This document shows positions 12,666-23,888 of a DNA stretch of 64,000 nucleotides, in pieces. Position numbers and translations under genes: made by a program. The notes under the pieces are model-generated. The model was given only the letters and a program-made list of their open reading frames with translations. It did not search any database and was not told where the DNA came from. The stretch comes from Hyaloscypha bicolor E (lineage: Eukaryota; Ascomycota; Leotiomycetes; Helotiales; Hyaloscyphaceae): positions 5,123,952-5,187,951 of the forward strand of contig NW_020194684.1 of NCBI RefSeq assembly GCF_002865645.1, read 5' to 3'. Every line of letters starts with the position of its first letter. Position 1 is the first letter of the stretch.

Positions 12666-13205
12666 TCACTTCTTTTCAAACCACGCCTCACCCCCCTTCT
12701 CCCCTCTCACAACATTAGGAAACTCATCCAGAAGATTCTCAACCCAATAATATTCCGCAGCTTTCTCCCGACCTCTGCTGCTGTTAACCACACCTCTACT
12801 CACCTCCCCCAACTAGCAGCTACACGCACAGAGAATTTGAAAAAGACAAGAAAGGAGGAAACAAAGAAAGAAAGAGGAAACCAACCCAACAAACCCATCT
12901 TTCGCAAACGGCCCTCCGACCTTCTCAGCCGTGCCCCCGATCGCACCATCAGCCTTGAACATACTGCCTACCGCGCCATCTTTCGAGAAAGCTGGCGTGC
13001 CGGTACCTTGGGTTTTCTCGCCTGCTGGTTCCTTCGTATTTTGTCAGATTGGGTTTGAGAGATTGGTAGGTGAGGATGGGGGAAAGGAATGGGGAAGAGG
13101 TACAGCTTGGTGAGATGCCTCGTGGATGCTGTCGCTTCCTTCTGTGTTGCGGATTGCGCTGTTGGCGCCGGAATCGTGGGTTTTGGCTGTGCTGTCATCG
13201 TCCAT
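12666..13205 (-). CDS. Small conserved fungal protein with glycine-rich IGG repeats (129 aa, three exons)
   Basis: Visible only after splicing. Exons: 13205-13104 (34 codons), 13031-12891 (47 codons) and 12812-12666 (48 codons plus stop). Intron 1 (72 nt) has a CTGAC branch 12 nt from its AG and removes an in-frame TGA. Intron 2 (78 nt) has a weaker GTTGGG donor, so its boundary is less sure. The middle exon carries a repeated G-x-[VI]-G-x-M-F-x-x-D-G / G-G-P-F-x-x-x-G pattern (residues about 45-80). The last exon ends with a YYWVENLLDEFPNVVRG segment. I recognise this combination as a conserved, uncharacterised small fungal protein. Without a signal peptide or membrane segment it is probably cytosolic. 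Function unknown. Confidence 0.7.
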
Positions 13206-13759
13206 GGTTGCTTTCTTTGTTTGATTGAAAAGGCTATGGATTCGGATAGAGTGAACAGAGAAGGAGAGAGGAAAGAAATTGCATATTTATGTTATATCAT
13301 CGAATGGTGCGGGGTGGTGATGTTTATTACTTTAGGTCCCGAGTGGGGAAGGCTTGAGTCAATACGTCACGACATCTCGCCTTGAATTTGTATGTTCCAA
13401 TAAGTAATGCTGCACGCAATTAACAGAGTAAGAATAGAGATTTTTCTCTTACTGATTAGTACTTTATTGATTTCGTTGGAAATTTGTTAGGTTTTAGGGT
13501 AGAGTTATTGTGAGGTCATGATTCTTGGGCTCGAGGAAAGTCGTGGCCCTCCATCCTTTGTCCTACACTTCTTTGTTTCAAATCTTTCTAATAGTTTCAG
13601 AATATTATATCCTTCTCAATTTCGTTCCAATCGCAATGTGTTCGTGTTCGGAGTTGCACTTGGGAAAGTTGAAGTTAATCCTCCTCACCTGCAAACTCCT
13701 CACCTGTCCTCTCTGACACCACTCTCGAGATTCACACCTCACCGCTTTGTGGTCCAAAT
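13206..13759. other. Promoter region of small Gly-rich protein plus AT-rich spacer
   Basis: Contains the upstream region of the minus-strand 129-aa gene and AT-rich sequence leading into the degenerate repeats. No coding signal is seen. Confidence 0.5.
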
Positions 13760-14111
13760 TTTGTTGTACATCTCAAAAATGCAGAGGAAAATCTCTCAGC
13801 ATTTTCATTGGCTCCGAGAAATGCCTTAGGATGCCTCACCAGATGTCCATTGCATGATTTATGGACAGCCCGTCTCCTCCAGAAGCTCTTTAGGAGTCTA
13901 CAACTAGATTTGTTGCACATCTAATACGTTTACGCGGCGTTTCTCAGTTTCTGATTGGCTCCTTGAATTTTGAATGACTCCTCCACTTCCTAAAGGCGTC
14001 CTATGAGCTTAGCTGATGTCACCTGACTTCTCTTCTTATTAGAAGAGGTTTGTTGCACGTCTCAAGAGAAATTTAGAAATTTAAGCGATATTTCTCGCCT
14101 TTTGATTGGCC
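13760..14111. repeat. Three degenerate direct repeats, ~55-63 bp each, spaced ~145 bp
   Basis: Copies start at 13760, 13909 and 14049. Each opens with TTTGTTG[TC]AC[AG]TCT and closes about 55 bases later with a TTTCTC-like stretch followed by ATTGGC. The intervening DNA is also partly related: a CTCCTCCA block recurs before copies 2 and 3. Each copy ends in a reverse CCAAT box (ATTGG). The array lies in the spacer between two minus-strand genes and has diverged heavily, as expected for an old tandem duplication or a decayed element. No coding potential. Confidence 0.6.
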
Positions 14112-14340
14112 ACTACTAGACGACCCGGATTTGATATTCATTGACCTTTTTCTACATCATAAGTACAGGTTAAGTCTATTATATGCAGTAGAAAATAGCT
14201 AGTTTACTCAGAGATTGAGTCTTATACATAGGGCGATAGGCTTTGTTCAATGAAATTGCTCTTGCATTTTTCGGAAGTTTTGTCAAGGCTCTCACTTCAC
14301 GAAATTCTCTATTCTCTTCCTTCTTCTTCGAAAATATCAT

Positions 14341-15124
14341 TCAGATCTTGGCCTTCGATGGCCCAACTATCTTGTTGTGCACAAAACTGATCTCCCTAAA
14401 CGCCTTCGCTGCATCACCCCATAGCTCGTTCCTGAGGACACCATAAGCACCAGGCTTCGCTTTCACCATCCATTTCTCGGCCACGTCTCTTGCTTTCCCC
14501 ACTATCTCAACCTCTTCTACAACAAGATCAACAATCCCATCTTTCAAAGCCTCCTCGGGAGTCCATCTATGAGCTTCAAGCACCATTTTCCTTGCAACTG
14601 GTGGAGCAAGCTTCAATCGAGGCAAAATACCCATCCCAGGGAACGAGAGACCAAGATCAATAGCCGGAAGACTGAAATATCGTTTCGCTGCAGAAGTTAT
14701 TCTATAATCATGAGCCAAGGCTAAGAGACAGCCCGCTCCGAAAGTATGACCTGTCAACAAGGCAATGGTAGGATAGGGAAAGTCGAGGATCGTGGAAATG
14801 AGCTTGATAAGCGTCAGCCAACTCAAACCCTACTTCCGGATGATAATGTGAGCGAACTGGATAGAACCCATCACTATTGGTCCAAGGATCAGGATCCTCG
14901 AGATCTATTCCCATGCACCAGAACTTCTCATTGCTGCCGCGAGTTATAACTGCTCCTTCTGAAGAGGAACCGAGTTCGCGGTGGATGGTATGGAAGGCGC
15001 GAATTAATTCTTGACAAAAGGCTCCATTGAGCTTATTCTCCGCCTTTCGGGAGAGGGTTATGATGTAGATGTTTCCTGGGCTCCTCTCTAGGGTGAGGTA
15101 TAGGGGCGAGCGCGCCGAGGCCAT
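14341..15124 (-). CDS. Enoyl-CoA hydratase/isomerase family protein (ECI/PECI-like)
   Basis: Crotonase-fold protein of 242 residues, probably acting in fatty-acid beta-oxidation (enoyl-CoA delta isomerase-like). Exons: 15124-14858 and 14802-14341. The 55-nt intron has a CTGAC branch 11 nt from its AG and joins DGFYP directly to LISTILDFPYP, as in relatives. Motifs: KFWCMGIDLE near residues 69-78 (oxyanion-hole strand) and TGHTFGAGC near 106-114 (second oxyanion glycine). I chose the ATG at 15124 because the frame upstream has only a TTG. The C terminus lacks an obvious SKL-type peroxisomal signal (ends SKAKI). It is transcribed divergently from the aldolase gene across 411 bp. Family is certain, substrate is not. 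Confidence 0.88.
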
Positions 15125-15535
15125 GTCTTTGACGTGTGTCGACAACTACGGCCCTACGAAAGAGACAGCTTTAGCATTTTTGGCCTTCGGGGGCATTTTC
15201 CTTTGTGAAATATCGCATCCTTATCACAAACGGCTGAGAGAAAGCCAGCCTCGGCTCCTCAAGCTCAATGCCGAAAATATAATTCCTCCGAAGAGTGTGG
15301 CTGTCAAAGCTTCTCTGCAGCCACCCCACCCCGCCAGACCCCGCAGCGGGGCAGTTGCCCGCCGATGGCCCCTTTTCCATCCAAATCCAGACAACAGTCC
15401 TCATCACGTCAGATAGCGTGCGCGCTCCCCACTCTCGGGACAATAATTCAATTTCTTACACCTCACTCCTCAAATCCCGAATCTTCGCATCATACGTATC
15501 CATCTAAAGTAAGATCTAATGATAGCGGAACAAAC
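15125..15535. promoter_or_regulatory. Bidirectional promoter region between isomerase and aldolase genes
   Basis: Only 411 bp separate the two divergent start codons, so the regulatory sequences are necessarily shared or interleaved. A GC-rich CCCCGC/GCGGGG segment lies near 15325-15355 (roughly CCCCACCCCGCC, then GCAGCGGGGC). No consensus site is claimed. Confidence 0.5.
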
Positions 15536-16585
15536 ATGGCACCGGCAGCAACACTTGTAGCAGACGAAGCTGCAGGAAGCGCGAATAGCTTGAGTTTCGG
15601 GAGGACGAAAGATGGGAAGAAGTTGAAGATTAGGTCGTATCCTAAGTTTGAGAGTTTGGAGGAGGAGAGGTTGTATCGGAAGCAGCATCTTGCTGCTGCT
15701 TTTAGGGTGTTGGCCTTCCCATCCATCCTACTGTCCCTTTCCTTCAGTTCTTAGGCTGATTTTGAAAACAACAGATTTGCAGAGAGAGGATTTGATGAGG
15801 GAGTTGCGGGACACATGTGAGTCCTCGGAGCTGGAGCTCACAATTTGGAACGGCGAGGTGCTAACGATGGTAGATCTGTCCGTGATCCGATATTGACGGA
15901 TCACTTCTGGCTCAACCCACTGTCTCAACACTTCTCACAGATCTGTGTCTCGGATCTTATTCTTGTGAACGAGGATGGAGACGTAGTAGTTGGAGATGAG
16001 CCCATAAATGCTGCAGCTTTTGCAATCCACTCCGAAAGTATGTGCCCCTTCACACTTCACCCCTCTCAGATTGACATCGCAAATTCCACCGGCTGACCCT
16101 CAACAGTCCACAAAGCCCGCCCCGATGTCCACGCTGCCTGCCACGCACACTCAGTATACGGCAAAGCCTACTCCGCTTTTGGCCGCCCCCTTGACATGAT
16201 AACCCAAGACGCCCTCCGCTTCTACAACTCCCACTTCGTATACGACAACTTCGGCGGCATTGTTCTCGACCGCGAAGAAGGGGTACGAATTGCCAAGTGT
16301 CTGGGGAACGGCAAAGCTGCCATACTACAAAATCATGGGCTCTTAACTGTGGGGAAGAGTGTTGATGAAGCAGCATTTTGGTTTATGAGTTTGGATAAGA
16401 CGTGTCAAGTTCAGTTGCTGGTCGATGCCGCGAGTGCGGGTAGCGGTCATAAGAAGATTATTATTGGGGATGAGGAGGCGCAGTTTACGCATGATCAGAT
16501 CGGGACACCTGAGAAGGGGTGGTTGGGTTTTCAGGGGTATTATGATGAGATTTTGGCGAAGACGAGAGGAAGTTTCCTCAAATAG
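15536..16585 (+). CDS. Class II aldolase/adducin-domain protein
   Basis: Cytosolic protein of 285 residues with the class II aldolase/adducin N-terminal domain, a zinc-dependent fold used by fuculose- and ribulose-phosphate aldolases. Four exons: 15536-15708, 15775-15816, 15874-16037 and 16107-16585; all joints restore frame and rebuild the family motif FAERGFDEGVAGHISVRDP. Metal-binding histidines are visible in CHAHSVYGK (about residue 138) and LQNHGLLTVG (about residue 201). The first ~50 residues are a variable extension. Such proteins are common in fungi as uncharacterised adducin-like enzymes and the substrate cannot be read from sequence. It shares a short divergent promoter with an enoyl-CoA isomerase gene, which could indicate co-regulation. 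Exon 2 is only 42 nt. Confidence 0.9.
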
Positions 16586-16946
16586 GTAGCAAAGTGGCCT
16601 GAACACATGGCTTTTACTGTCGTGTTCTGTTGCACGATGACAAGTACCTTTGGCTGTTGACTTGCCACGGACGTGAGGCTCGGATACCTGCATAAATTGC
16701 GGCCGGTGAGCAGTTCCATGCATTGGATACAGCATGTGCTTTGTGTTTGCTCATTCTGGGTGAAAGCGTCGAGAGCAAACGACACTCACTGATCGTTGAA
16801 TGCCTGTTGAGATATTTTGCCTTGAAGGAGCTAGAACTTTGACTTTCAGTCCTGCTTTTCTCTATCTGTCATTTTTACGACCTTCACTTCACATATTACA
16901 GTTACGTTCCTCTCCTATCAGCCGTACTTATCTCCAGCTTGACAAC
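16586..16946. other. Intergenic, upstream of decayed gene
   Basis: Holds the aldolase 3' end and the remains of a promoter (T/C-rich with CTTCAC blocks just before 16947). No gene seen. Confidence 0.5.
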
Positions 16947-17840
16947 ATGTCGTTTGGCTTCTCAGCAGGCGACTTCATCACTGCTCTCGAACTAGTTGCA
17001 ACAGTCATCGATGCTCTCCGGGACATGGGGAGGGCCGCAACACAATATCGAGGAGTGCTCAAGCAACTCCATAGCCTTCAAACTGCTCTCATCGCCGTAC
17101 AAACTCTTGATATTGACGAGTCTCTCGTTGCGTTCCAATCTGCGCTCAGCAGGCGGCATCACAATGTCTAGGCACGATAGCGGACTTCTGGAAAACATTG
17201 CAAAAGTATCAGCCACATTTAGGTTCAATCCAACCAAGCAAAGGGCTCAAATTCAAAGACGGCATGATGAAGATCAAATGGGCCTTGTGCCAATTTGATG
17301 ATATTACAAAGTTTCAAATGGACTTGACGGGTCATACTCGGGCGATTCAGATTTTAGTTGGAGTGACCACTCAGTTCACATTCTTCCCTTCCCTTGTGCG
17401 ATCTAGAAAGACATCCTGTTAACTCTCAAGGAATCCCATAGGGCAAGCCTGCATATCCAGCAAAAAATGGATAGATGACCAACATCACTCGTTCAGCATG
17501 CACATAAGAGCCATATGGGGTCTCTTGCTACGATTGCCGAGCAAAACCAAGAAACACTTGAAAGGACAAATCAGATTATGCAAGTAGATTCAAACAGCTG
17601 AAGGATGAAATTGCGCTTTCCAATCGGATTTTTGTATGGTAGATTTGCAAATCATCTTGCAGTTCCTAGATGCTGTGATCAGGATCCCTTGGCAGCACTG
17701 GTATATCTGGAAATCCCGGGACTAATTAAGTTAAGAATGTTACTTCCATTCCCCAGGTTCTCTATTTCCGCAATGAGGTTCTGACAAGTCTATCACAGCA
17801 GTTCTCAGATATCAGATAAGTCGATATACCAAGTATTTTA
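16947..17840 (+). pseudogene. Decayed gene for a fungal N-terminal (STAND/NLR-associated) domain protein
   Basis: The first 67 codons from the ATG at 16947 encode MSFGFSAGDFITALELVATV and onwards, the start of the 'fungal N-terminal domain' found on STAND/NLR-like and ankyrin proteins. Near 17147 the conserved sequence shifts frame: after FQSAL it continues as QAASQCLGTIADFWKTLQKY and WALCQFDD. A possible 50-nt intron ends near 17410. Then KDILLTLKESHRASLHIQQK is followed by an in-frame TGA at 17474, further family-like sequence (SLATIAEQNQETLER), and a TAG near 17640. A rescue intron at 17100-17152 would delete conserved residues, so mutation is more likely than splicing. No downstream NACHT or repeat domain remains. 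Confidence 0.65.
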
Positions 17841-18036
17841 AGTGTAAATACTGCCTGTGTCACGAAATACAATATTGTTCGTATTGAATACCGCCTGTGG
17901 AGTGAGCGGCATTTAGGCCATACTAGTCTAATCTACCGTTGATACCTGTACAAACAGTTTAGCGCTTGCAAGATAGGCAGATTTGCGTTTACGCAGACCG
18001 TGGGTATATGAGAGTAAAAAGAGCGCTGAATAAGTA

Positions 18037-19824
18037 TCAAATTGGAACATCAGCAGCAACTTCTCTCCAAAATCCACACCTCTTATCCAACATTTCCACC
18101 TTCGCATTCTCAAACCCATCACTCTTAATTACGAACTCCTCTCCAGTCGCCCAATTCTCAGGCACACCTGGCTCACTTTCATTAGTGAGTTTGTTTGCAT
18201 TAGGATCTCCAGTCTGTAAGAATGATGCAAAGGCCCCTGTGAAGCCCGAGTAGATTAGGGGTTGGGATTTCTGAATAGGATTCACTTGGTTCCACTATCT
18301 ATTGTCAGCTTGCTGAGCACATGGGATAGAATGATTGAAAAAAGGAGAGGGCAAGTACCCATTCCGTATCACTTGCGTGCTTTGCAGGAGAAATTGTGTA
18401 TTCCCCAACATAACTCTTCTTGTGTGCTGCTCTTGTCATCCAATATGCGGGACATGCAAGGACGATGTCTCTGTAGATGAGTCCAGCTCGTACGTATGAA
18501 GTATTGTAGCTAGCGATTTCCTCCGTGGAACCTGACTCTGGGTACATCAATTTTACACGGTCAATATTGCGATCTGAGAACCCAGGTAGGAAACCCTGTA
18601 GCCAGGTGTTGAACGATGCAATGCTCGAGTTGAAAGGAGGACTGCCTGTATTACTCGCATTCGCCAGTCCAGGAGGGATGAAATTCTCCCCTATAACCTG
18701 GTCATTATATCCAGCACCTCGAGGTCTGAGAGAGGGAGCCTACCTTCATGCGTATTATAAATACCCCACCCAGTTTCAATATTCACCTCTCCCTTCCTAG
18801 TCGCCTCAGTCAACGTCTCCCTCAAAAACACCCCGTCTACAACCGGCGCCCAAGTATACGAACTAGCACCGTAGGTCCCACTCCCAGAGATCTGCAAACT
18901 CGCCTCTCTAATCCTCTGCACATCCAACCCGTTCAAACACTTCAAGCTGTCCTCTCCCTTATCATTGCACCCTGTCAAGTTCACCAACTTATTATAGACT
19001 GCTTGTGCCTCAGGTGCATCGTATTTATACGTCTTCGGCCAAAAGGGACTCGAAGCCAAAGCTCGCGAAAATAGAGCAGGAGAAGTTCTGCCAGAGTTGG
19101 CGATGACCTGAGCGACCACACTCCCTCCTCCGGCGGATTGGCCCCAGATACTCACATCCCGTGGATCGCCCCCGAATTCCTCGACGTATTGACTCGCCCA
19201 TTTCAACGCAGCAGCTTGATCTAACAGCCCTGGATTTAAGTCTGAGGTTGGATCAGCGGCGATCTGAGACCCGGGCAGGAAGCCAAAGGCGTTGACGCGG
19301 TAGTTGGGGTAGATGAAGAGGATGTTGGAGGAGGAGGAGACGTTCAGGATGGGGTAGGCTGCGGGAGGGAGCGTGATGGAGGCGCTGCCTTGGATGAATG
19401 CGCCGCCGTAGAAGACTACTACCACGGGGCGGAGAGGTTGCATGGGGACCCAGGGGCGGCTGTAGAGGGCTAGGTAGAGGCAGTCTTCTGAGCCGTTTAC
19501 CTGGAAATTTTAGATGGAGGGGGAGATGAAGGGGGAGATGGAGGGGGAGGGGGAGGGACGGACTGTGCGTTGCGGACACATGTCGAAGGGCTGGGTGGAG
19601 TTGTAAGTTCCGTTCTTGATGGGGAGTGGTGGTTGTGGTGCTCGAAAACGGTTCTCCCCTACTGGCGGAGCAGCGAAGGGAATCTTTTGGTAGTAGGTTA
19701 TGTTGTATCTTTGGGAGTAGGCTCCTTGGAAGGTGCCATAGTCGAGGGAGGCGATGAGCTTTTGGGTTGCGGCCAGGGAGGTAAAAAAGATGGCTAATTG
19801 AAGGAGAAGAGAGGTGGATGCCAT
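18037..19824 (-). CDS. Secreted type B carboxylesterase/lipase
   Basis: Extracellular alpha/beta-hydrolase of 535 residues. Four exons: 19824-19564, 19500-18744, 18690-18359 and 18294-18037; all joints are in frame. Residues 1-19 form a signal peptide. The oxyanion region YGGAF lies near residue 120, and the nucleophile Ser is in GQSAGGG near 207. The catalytic Glu is probably in NTHEGENF, created by joining exons 2 and 3 near residue 340. The catalytic His is probably in AKHASDTEW near 443. Four or more Cys and many N-glycosylation sites fit secretion. The first intron (63 nt) is a near-pure CT tract built from imperfect CTCCCCCTCCAT repeats. The substrate (lipid, cutin-like or xenobiotic ester) cannot be deduced. 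Confidence 0.92.
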
Positions 19825-20443
19825 ATTGACGGTTCACTTGATGAGGTTTCAAGGTGGACTCGGGGCTGGAATGTCAAGATATCCCAGCGTCCCTTCGATA
19901 CACCGAACAACATTATCGTCTACATGTAGTTATATGTTTCGTTATGGTCTAAAGTAAATTCCATGACGACCAGCACGCAAAAAGTTTGGCGGGGTATAGA
20001 CACAGGGTAAATGAAAACCAACCACTCAGAACTGCTCAAAGAATTAGCATCATTAGCTTGCATGATCAGCCGTGGGAGTTCTTCACGATGAATTGTTTCG
20101 ATCGGCTCCAAATAGCCCGAAAGCATCTTTAATTTTTCCGAAACTCAATAAAAGTCAACGCGCTCCATACGACCGTTGCTGGCTATGCAGACTGACAAAA
20201 ATTGCTTGCTGATCCAAAACACTGCAATTCAAATAGACAGATGAAGTGTATGTAACGAAAGGAAGTTGTGGTGTACAGTTTCGCGGCGCAGTCTCAAAAA
20301 TTATGCCGAGAGCTCGCTGATTCTTCCCCAATCTGAGACACACTTGCTCGACTTTTTGGTCTTGAGAGGCAGCTCGTTCTGTCAAGAATACTGACTTAAT
20401 AGTAAGGATCTCGACGAGGACGAGGTCTCGGACCTTCACTCTG
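19825..20443. other. Intergenic spacer, no gene seen
   Basis: Between the carboxylesterase start and the BTB-gene stop, both on the minus strand. It holds the esterase promoter and the BTB 3' UTR. Short overlapping frames have no supporting features. Confidence 0.55.
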
Positions 20444-22145
20444 TTAGTAAGGCATCTGTCTTGGGTAACGACGTGGCCGACCTGGATGGACAAATATCTC
20501 CTCCGGTCCAAGTGGAAATAGAGGTGGTGGACGTTCCACTAAATCTCCAGTCAGTAATGTTCCTCATGGGGAAGATCCGCAAAACTTACTCGCAGGCAAA
20601 TCGTCTTCGATATCCAGCTCCCTTCTCTCAACCATCTCTTTCATAATCAAGAAGGCCAAGTCGGGATTCTCTGCAAAGAAGCTTTGCGTTTCTTCTTGGT
20701 AATTTTTCCACATGCGTGCTTGCAAGAACCCTACTCTTGCGAACACCTTCTTCAGAAGAGGATCCATAGGGCTGACTCCTTGTTGCAGTGTTTTGCAGGA
20801 CTTGAGAACGGCTGGTATGGATGCATATAATCCAGCAACCTCGAAACTATTCAATCATTAGATTAGCAATTAAAATTGAAGAAGAACCGCCACGCACCTG
20901 TTGACGATGAAGGCAGATATGCACCTCTTGAAGTCCTGCATCAAATACCGGTCTGCACATACGTAGACGTCAATGCTTAAGGTGTAGGCCAAGGACCAAG
21001 TGTGCAAGTCTTCCTGGGACATTCTCTCCTCAAGAATTGGTTCTTCAACCATAACAACATTATTACGTGAATTCCGTCTTCGTTCGCGCTCTCGATCTCG
21101 GTTCCGTGGACCCTGGGGATGCGGGTATCCATTACGAATGATCACTGGCTGAGCACCCGGGGGAGGGTATCCACGTGGCCGAGGAGGCATTGGTCTTCGC
21201 GCTGCACCGCAGCTCCAGCATGCCGGGCTAATATTCTCAGATGTGCAGGAAGCGCACGTGCAATCCGGCCGGTGTCTGCCAGGTGCTTTCAACTGGCTTT
21301 GAACCCAAGCTCGCTCTTGTCTCCTTCGCCGAGCTTGTGCTCTTCTTCGACTTCTAGTGCTGGTAGATATTAGAAACTCGTCAATCCGAAAGGGAAGTAA
21401 GTGGAGATAAAATAACGTGCCTTTCATCGCTTGCGCTTCCCCCACTGTCGGTTCCATCTTCACTGCCCGAATTGGTATCGTCGGCCTCCCTCCCTTTCCC
21501 TTTATCTGGCTCAGTAACTCCGACACTGTTAGCAACATTTTTCTAAGATAAGGGAAGACCTGCTCACCCAATGCCATCGCCATTGGCTTTATGGGCACGA
21601 ACTTCTCCTCGTATAGGAATGCAACCACAAAGCTAAAGATATCTGGGTCTTCTTCTGGCAGATCAATCGCCTGATCCCCAGCTTCCCGGAATTCGCCATC
21701 TAGAGCCTTCCTGAAGTATTCTGACTTCGTAAGGATATCCTTATGTACTGGGAAAGTCTCGGCGTGGGGTCCGACTCGGACGGGGATGATGGGAGAAGAA
21801 TAGCGACTGAGCTTCCCTGTTAGCTATATATTTGACAAATTGAAAAGGGAGATTGAAGCTTTGGGTATGGAAAATAACCTCAAGCTCAATCTTCTCAAGC
21901 TTCGCAAGATTGGCTTCCACAAGGCTTGGGATGCGCAGACAGACAGAGTGACAAGCTTACCCATCGACGGTAGAAAGATAGAGATCCCGTCGTGGATCTG
22001 CAACTTCCTTCACCTTCACCTCCTCTTCCACATAATCCAGCACAACGACTTCTGGTGTAGTGGTGCTAGGCGCTCTCATCGCAGCATCCAACGACCTTTC
22101 TCCACGCTCGGCGGCAGGCTGCCCGCTTCCCCTCGTTCTCGCCAT
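20444..22145 (-). CDS. BTB/POZ domain protein with Arg-rich, Cys-containing linker
   Basis: About 447 residues from six exons: 22145-21969, 21823-21568, 21517-21421, 21359-20898, 20846-20590 and 20538-20444. The BTB/POZ fold, a dimerisation and cullin-3 adaptor domain, covers residues about 60-145 (VGPHAETFPVHKDILTKSEY, then FVVAFLYEEKF). A disordered acidic segment, an Arg-rich stretch (TRSRRRAQARRRR) and a C-x-C-x-x-C...C-x-x-C cluster follow; the cluster might bind zinc. The C-terminal helices (ADRYLMQDFKRCISAFI, LYASIPAV) are the usual back half of fungal BTB proteins. Intron 2 (50 nt) has a perfect GCTAAC branch. Intron 3 (21420-21360) has a GC donor. Intron 1 (145 nt, GTCGAT donor) is the least certain joint and might hide a small exon. 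The target of this adaptor is unknown. Confidence 0.8.
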
Positions 22146-23549
22146 ACCTCGTCGATCGCAACTCAACTTTCAGGGACGATCAGGAACGAAATCCAAGTAG
22201 GCGACAAAAAAATTTAAGAGAAGGAAAGAATTGGAAAGGTGCGCCCGGCTGTGAGATTTCTTGAGCCAGGCTATGTCGCGCTGTGTCACCCACACTTCTT
22301 CTCACCGAGTTGGTGGTTGCCTCGCCTCGCTGCTCTGTTGGAGGGGGAAAGCGATTGATCGCGGGAGCAGATCAGCCAATCGAGGAAAAAGCAAGCTCTA
22401 GTGAAGGCTGCCTCAACGCGAGTCAACGGGCCAGTGGCTGCGTGGCGATTACCTGTCAAGAGACATATGCGGTCTTCGCAAAGAATTCCACGCTGAATGA
22501 GCGGAGGGTGGCAAGTGTGGCATGGCATGGTCGGCGCGTGATTTTCATGCAGCGGTTTGGGGGTTCAGCAGCAGGCAGCTAGGCTCTCTTGCTTGGGGAG
22601 GCTGAGAGAACAATTTGGTCCAGTCAAGCTGAGTTGAAGACACGTTTGCTGCGGGGGGAATCGCGCATGGTGTGGATGGGGGAGGAGGGATGTGATGCTT
22701 CACCTGCTTGGATTGGCAACAGTGGGGTGAAATGGGGGAGGGCTGCAGGGTTGATTCGCTGACGTGTGTCTTGCTGCAGGTGACGGCCGATTTTATGCAG
22801 GCAATCCGTCATGGAGACAGGTACTTTGACAACGCAGTTCAACCTGCATTTTGAAACTTGACGGCTGCATTTTGGATGCAGGAGCTCAACAATTTCGTGT
22901 TGGAAAGAGTATAGCTTGATGCAAGTCTTCACTCTTCACCGAGAACCGGAGCATGTTGCATACCCAACATTCAAAAAGCGATCAAATTGGGACTTCAACC
23001 TCCTCGCTCGAAGGAGGACAAGTGCCAAGGGTTGGAATCAAGTCTTTGGGCAAGTCAGGCATGGGAGAGTGGATGATATAGGATGGAGAAAACAGCAGTT
23101 CTTCTCAAGTGAGAAGGGGCTTTTTAGATACATGGAGGAGTGATCTATATTTCTTAATCGAATGGGGGGAGGTCACTCATCCAGATGCTATTGATCCTAC
23201 CAGACTGCGGAGTTAAGTGGCAGCAGTCTCGTCGAAAACCCTTCAGAACAAAGACACTTTCGACCAGCTTTGTCTGGGATTATAGAGGCTGGGTTCCTTT
23301 CGAAGATTCTTTCAATTTTTCCTCCCATTGTTCGAATCTCAAAGTGAGCTATGTTTGAACCATTGTTCACAACATCCAGCTCAAGGAAGTCGACAGAGCT
23401 ATAGATTTCCACTGTCCTCTTCCCCAAGATATATTCCGCTTCTCACACCTCTCTTTCCTGTTCATCCAACTTTGCTTCTCTTCCCTCCCACTCACAGCAG
23501 ACGAACTAACCACCGAACAATACAATTTCGATCCAGGAAAACACTGAAA
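22146..23549. other. 1.4-kb intergenic region, divergent promoters
   Basis: Lies between the BTB gene (minus) and the small Cys-rich gene (plus). The part before 23550 has long CT-rich tracts and a CAACTTTGC...CACTCACAGCAG stretch like a fungal 5' UTR. TGCATTTTG repeats twice near 22846 and 22866. No gene is supported. Confidence 0.5.
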
Positions 23550-23888
23550 ATGGAACCTCCTTGCACAGCAAAGACAACTTTTTACCACCCCTGTGCTCAC
23601 GTCCACATGGACGTCGCGCACGCTGACTCCTGCCCCGAACGCACCTGCTGCACTTCCCCGGGCTGCGCCGGAATGAGCGTGGGTACTTTCATCCTCAACT
23701 CGTTGTGCCCGTGGTGTACGGGGGAAGAGGCATTTCGCGCGCCGCAGCACACGAAGAGCCAGAAGGAGCAGCTCCGAGGGGAGTTTGAGAGCGTCGTGCG
23801 AATGCAGATCGTGGAGTGTGAGGCGAAGGCTTCTGCGCCGAAGGAGAAGTGGGTTGGCTGCGGTGAGAGAAAGGAGACAATTAAGTGA
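23550..23888 (+). CDS. Small cysteine-rich hypothetical protein
   Basis: Single-exon frame of 112 residues. The ATG at 23550 follows a CT-rich leader ending in GAAAATGG, a good fungal start context. Ten Cys and several His are concentrated in residues 4-55 (HPCAHVHMDVAHADSCPERTC, then CC and SLCPWCTG), a spacing that suggests a zinc-binding fold more than a secreted disulfide protein, since no signal peptide is present. The C-terminal half is charged and helical. The opposite strand is also open across much of this stretch, but its translation looks like a shadow. I do not recognise a named family. Confidence 0.55.
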   Translation: MEPPCTAKTTFYHPCAHVHMDVAHADSCPERTCCTSPGCAGMSVGTFILNSLCPWCTGEEAFRAPQHTKSQKEQLRGEFESVVRMQIVECEAKASAPKEKWVGCGERKETIK

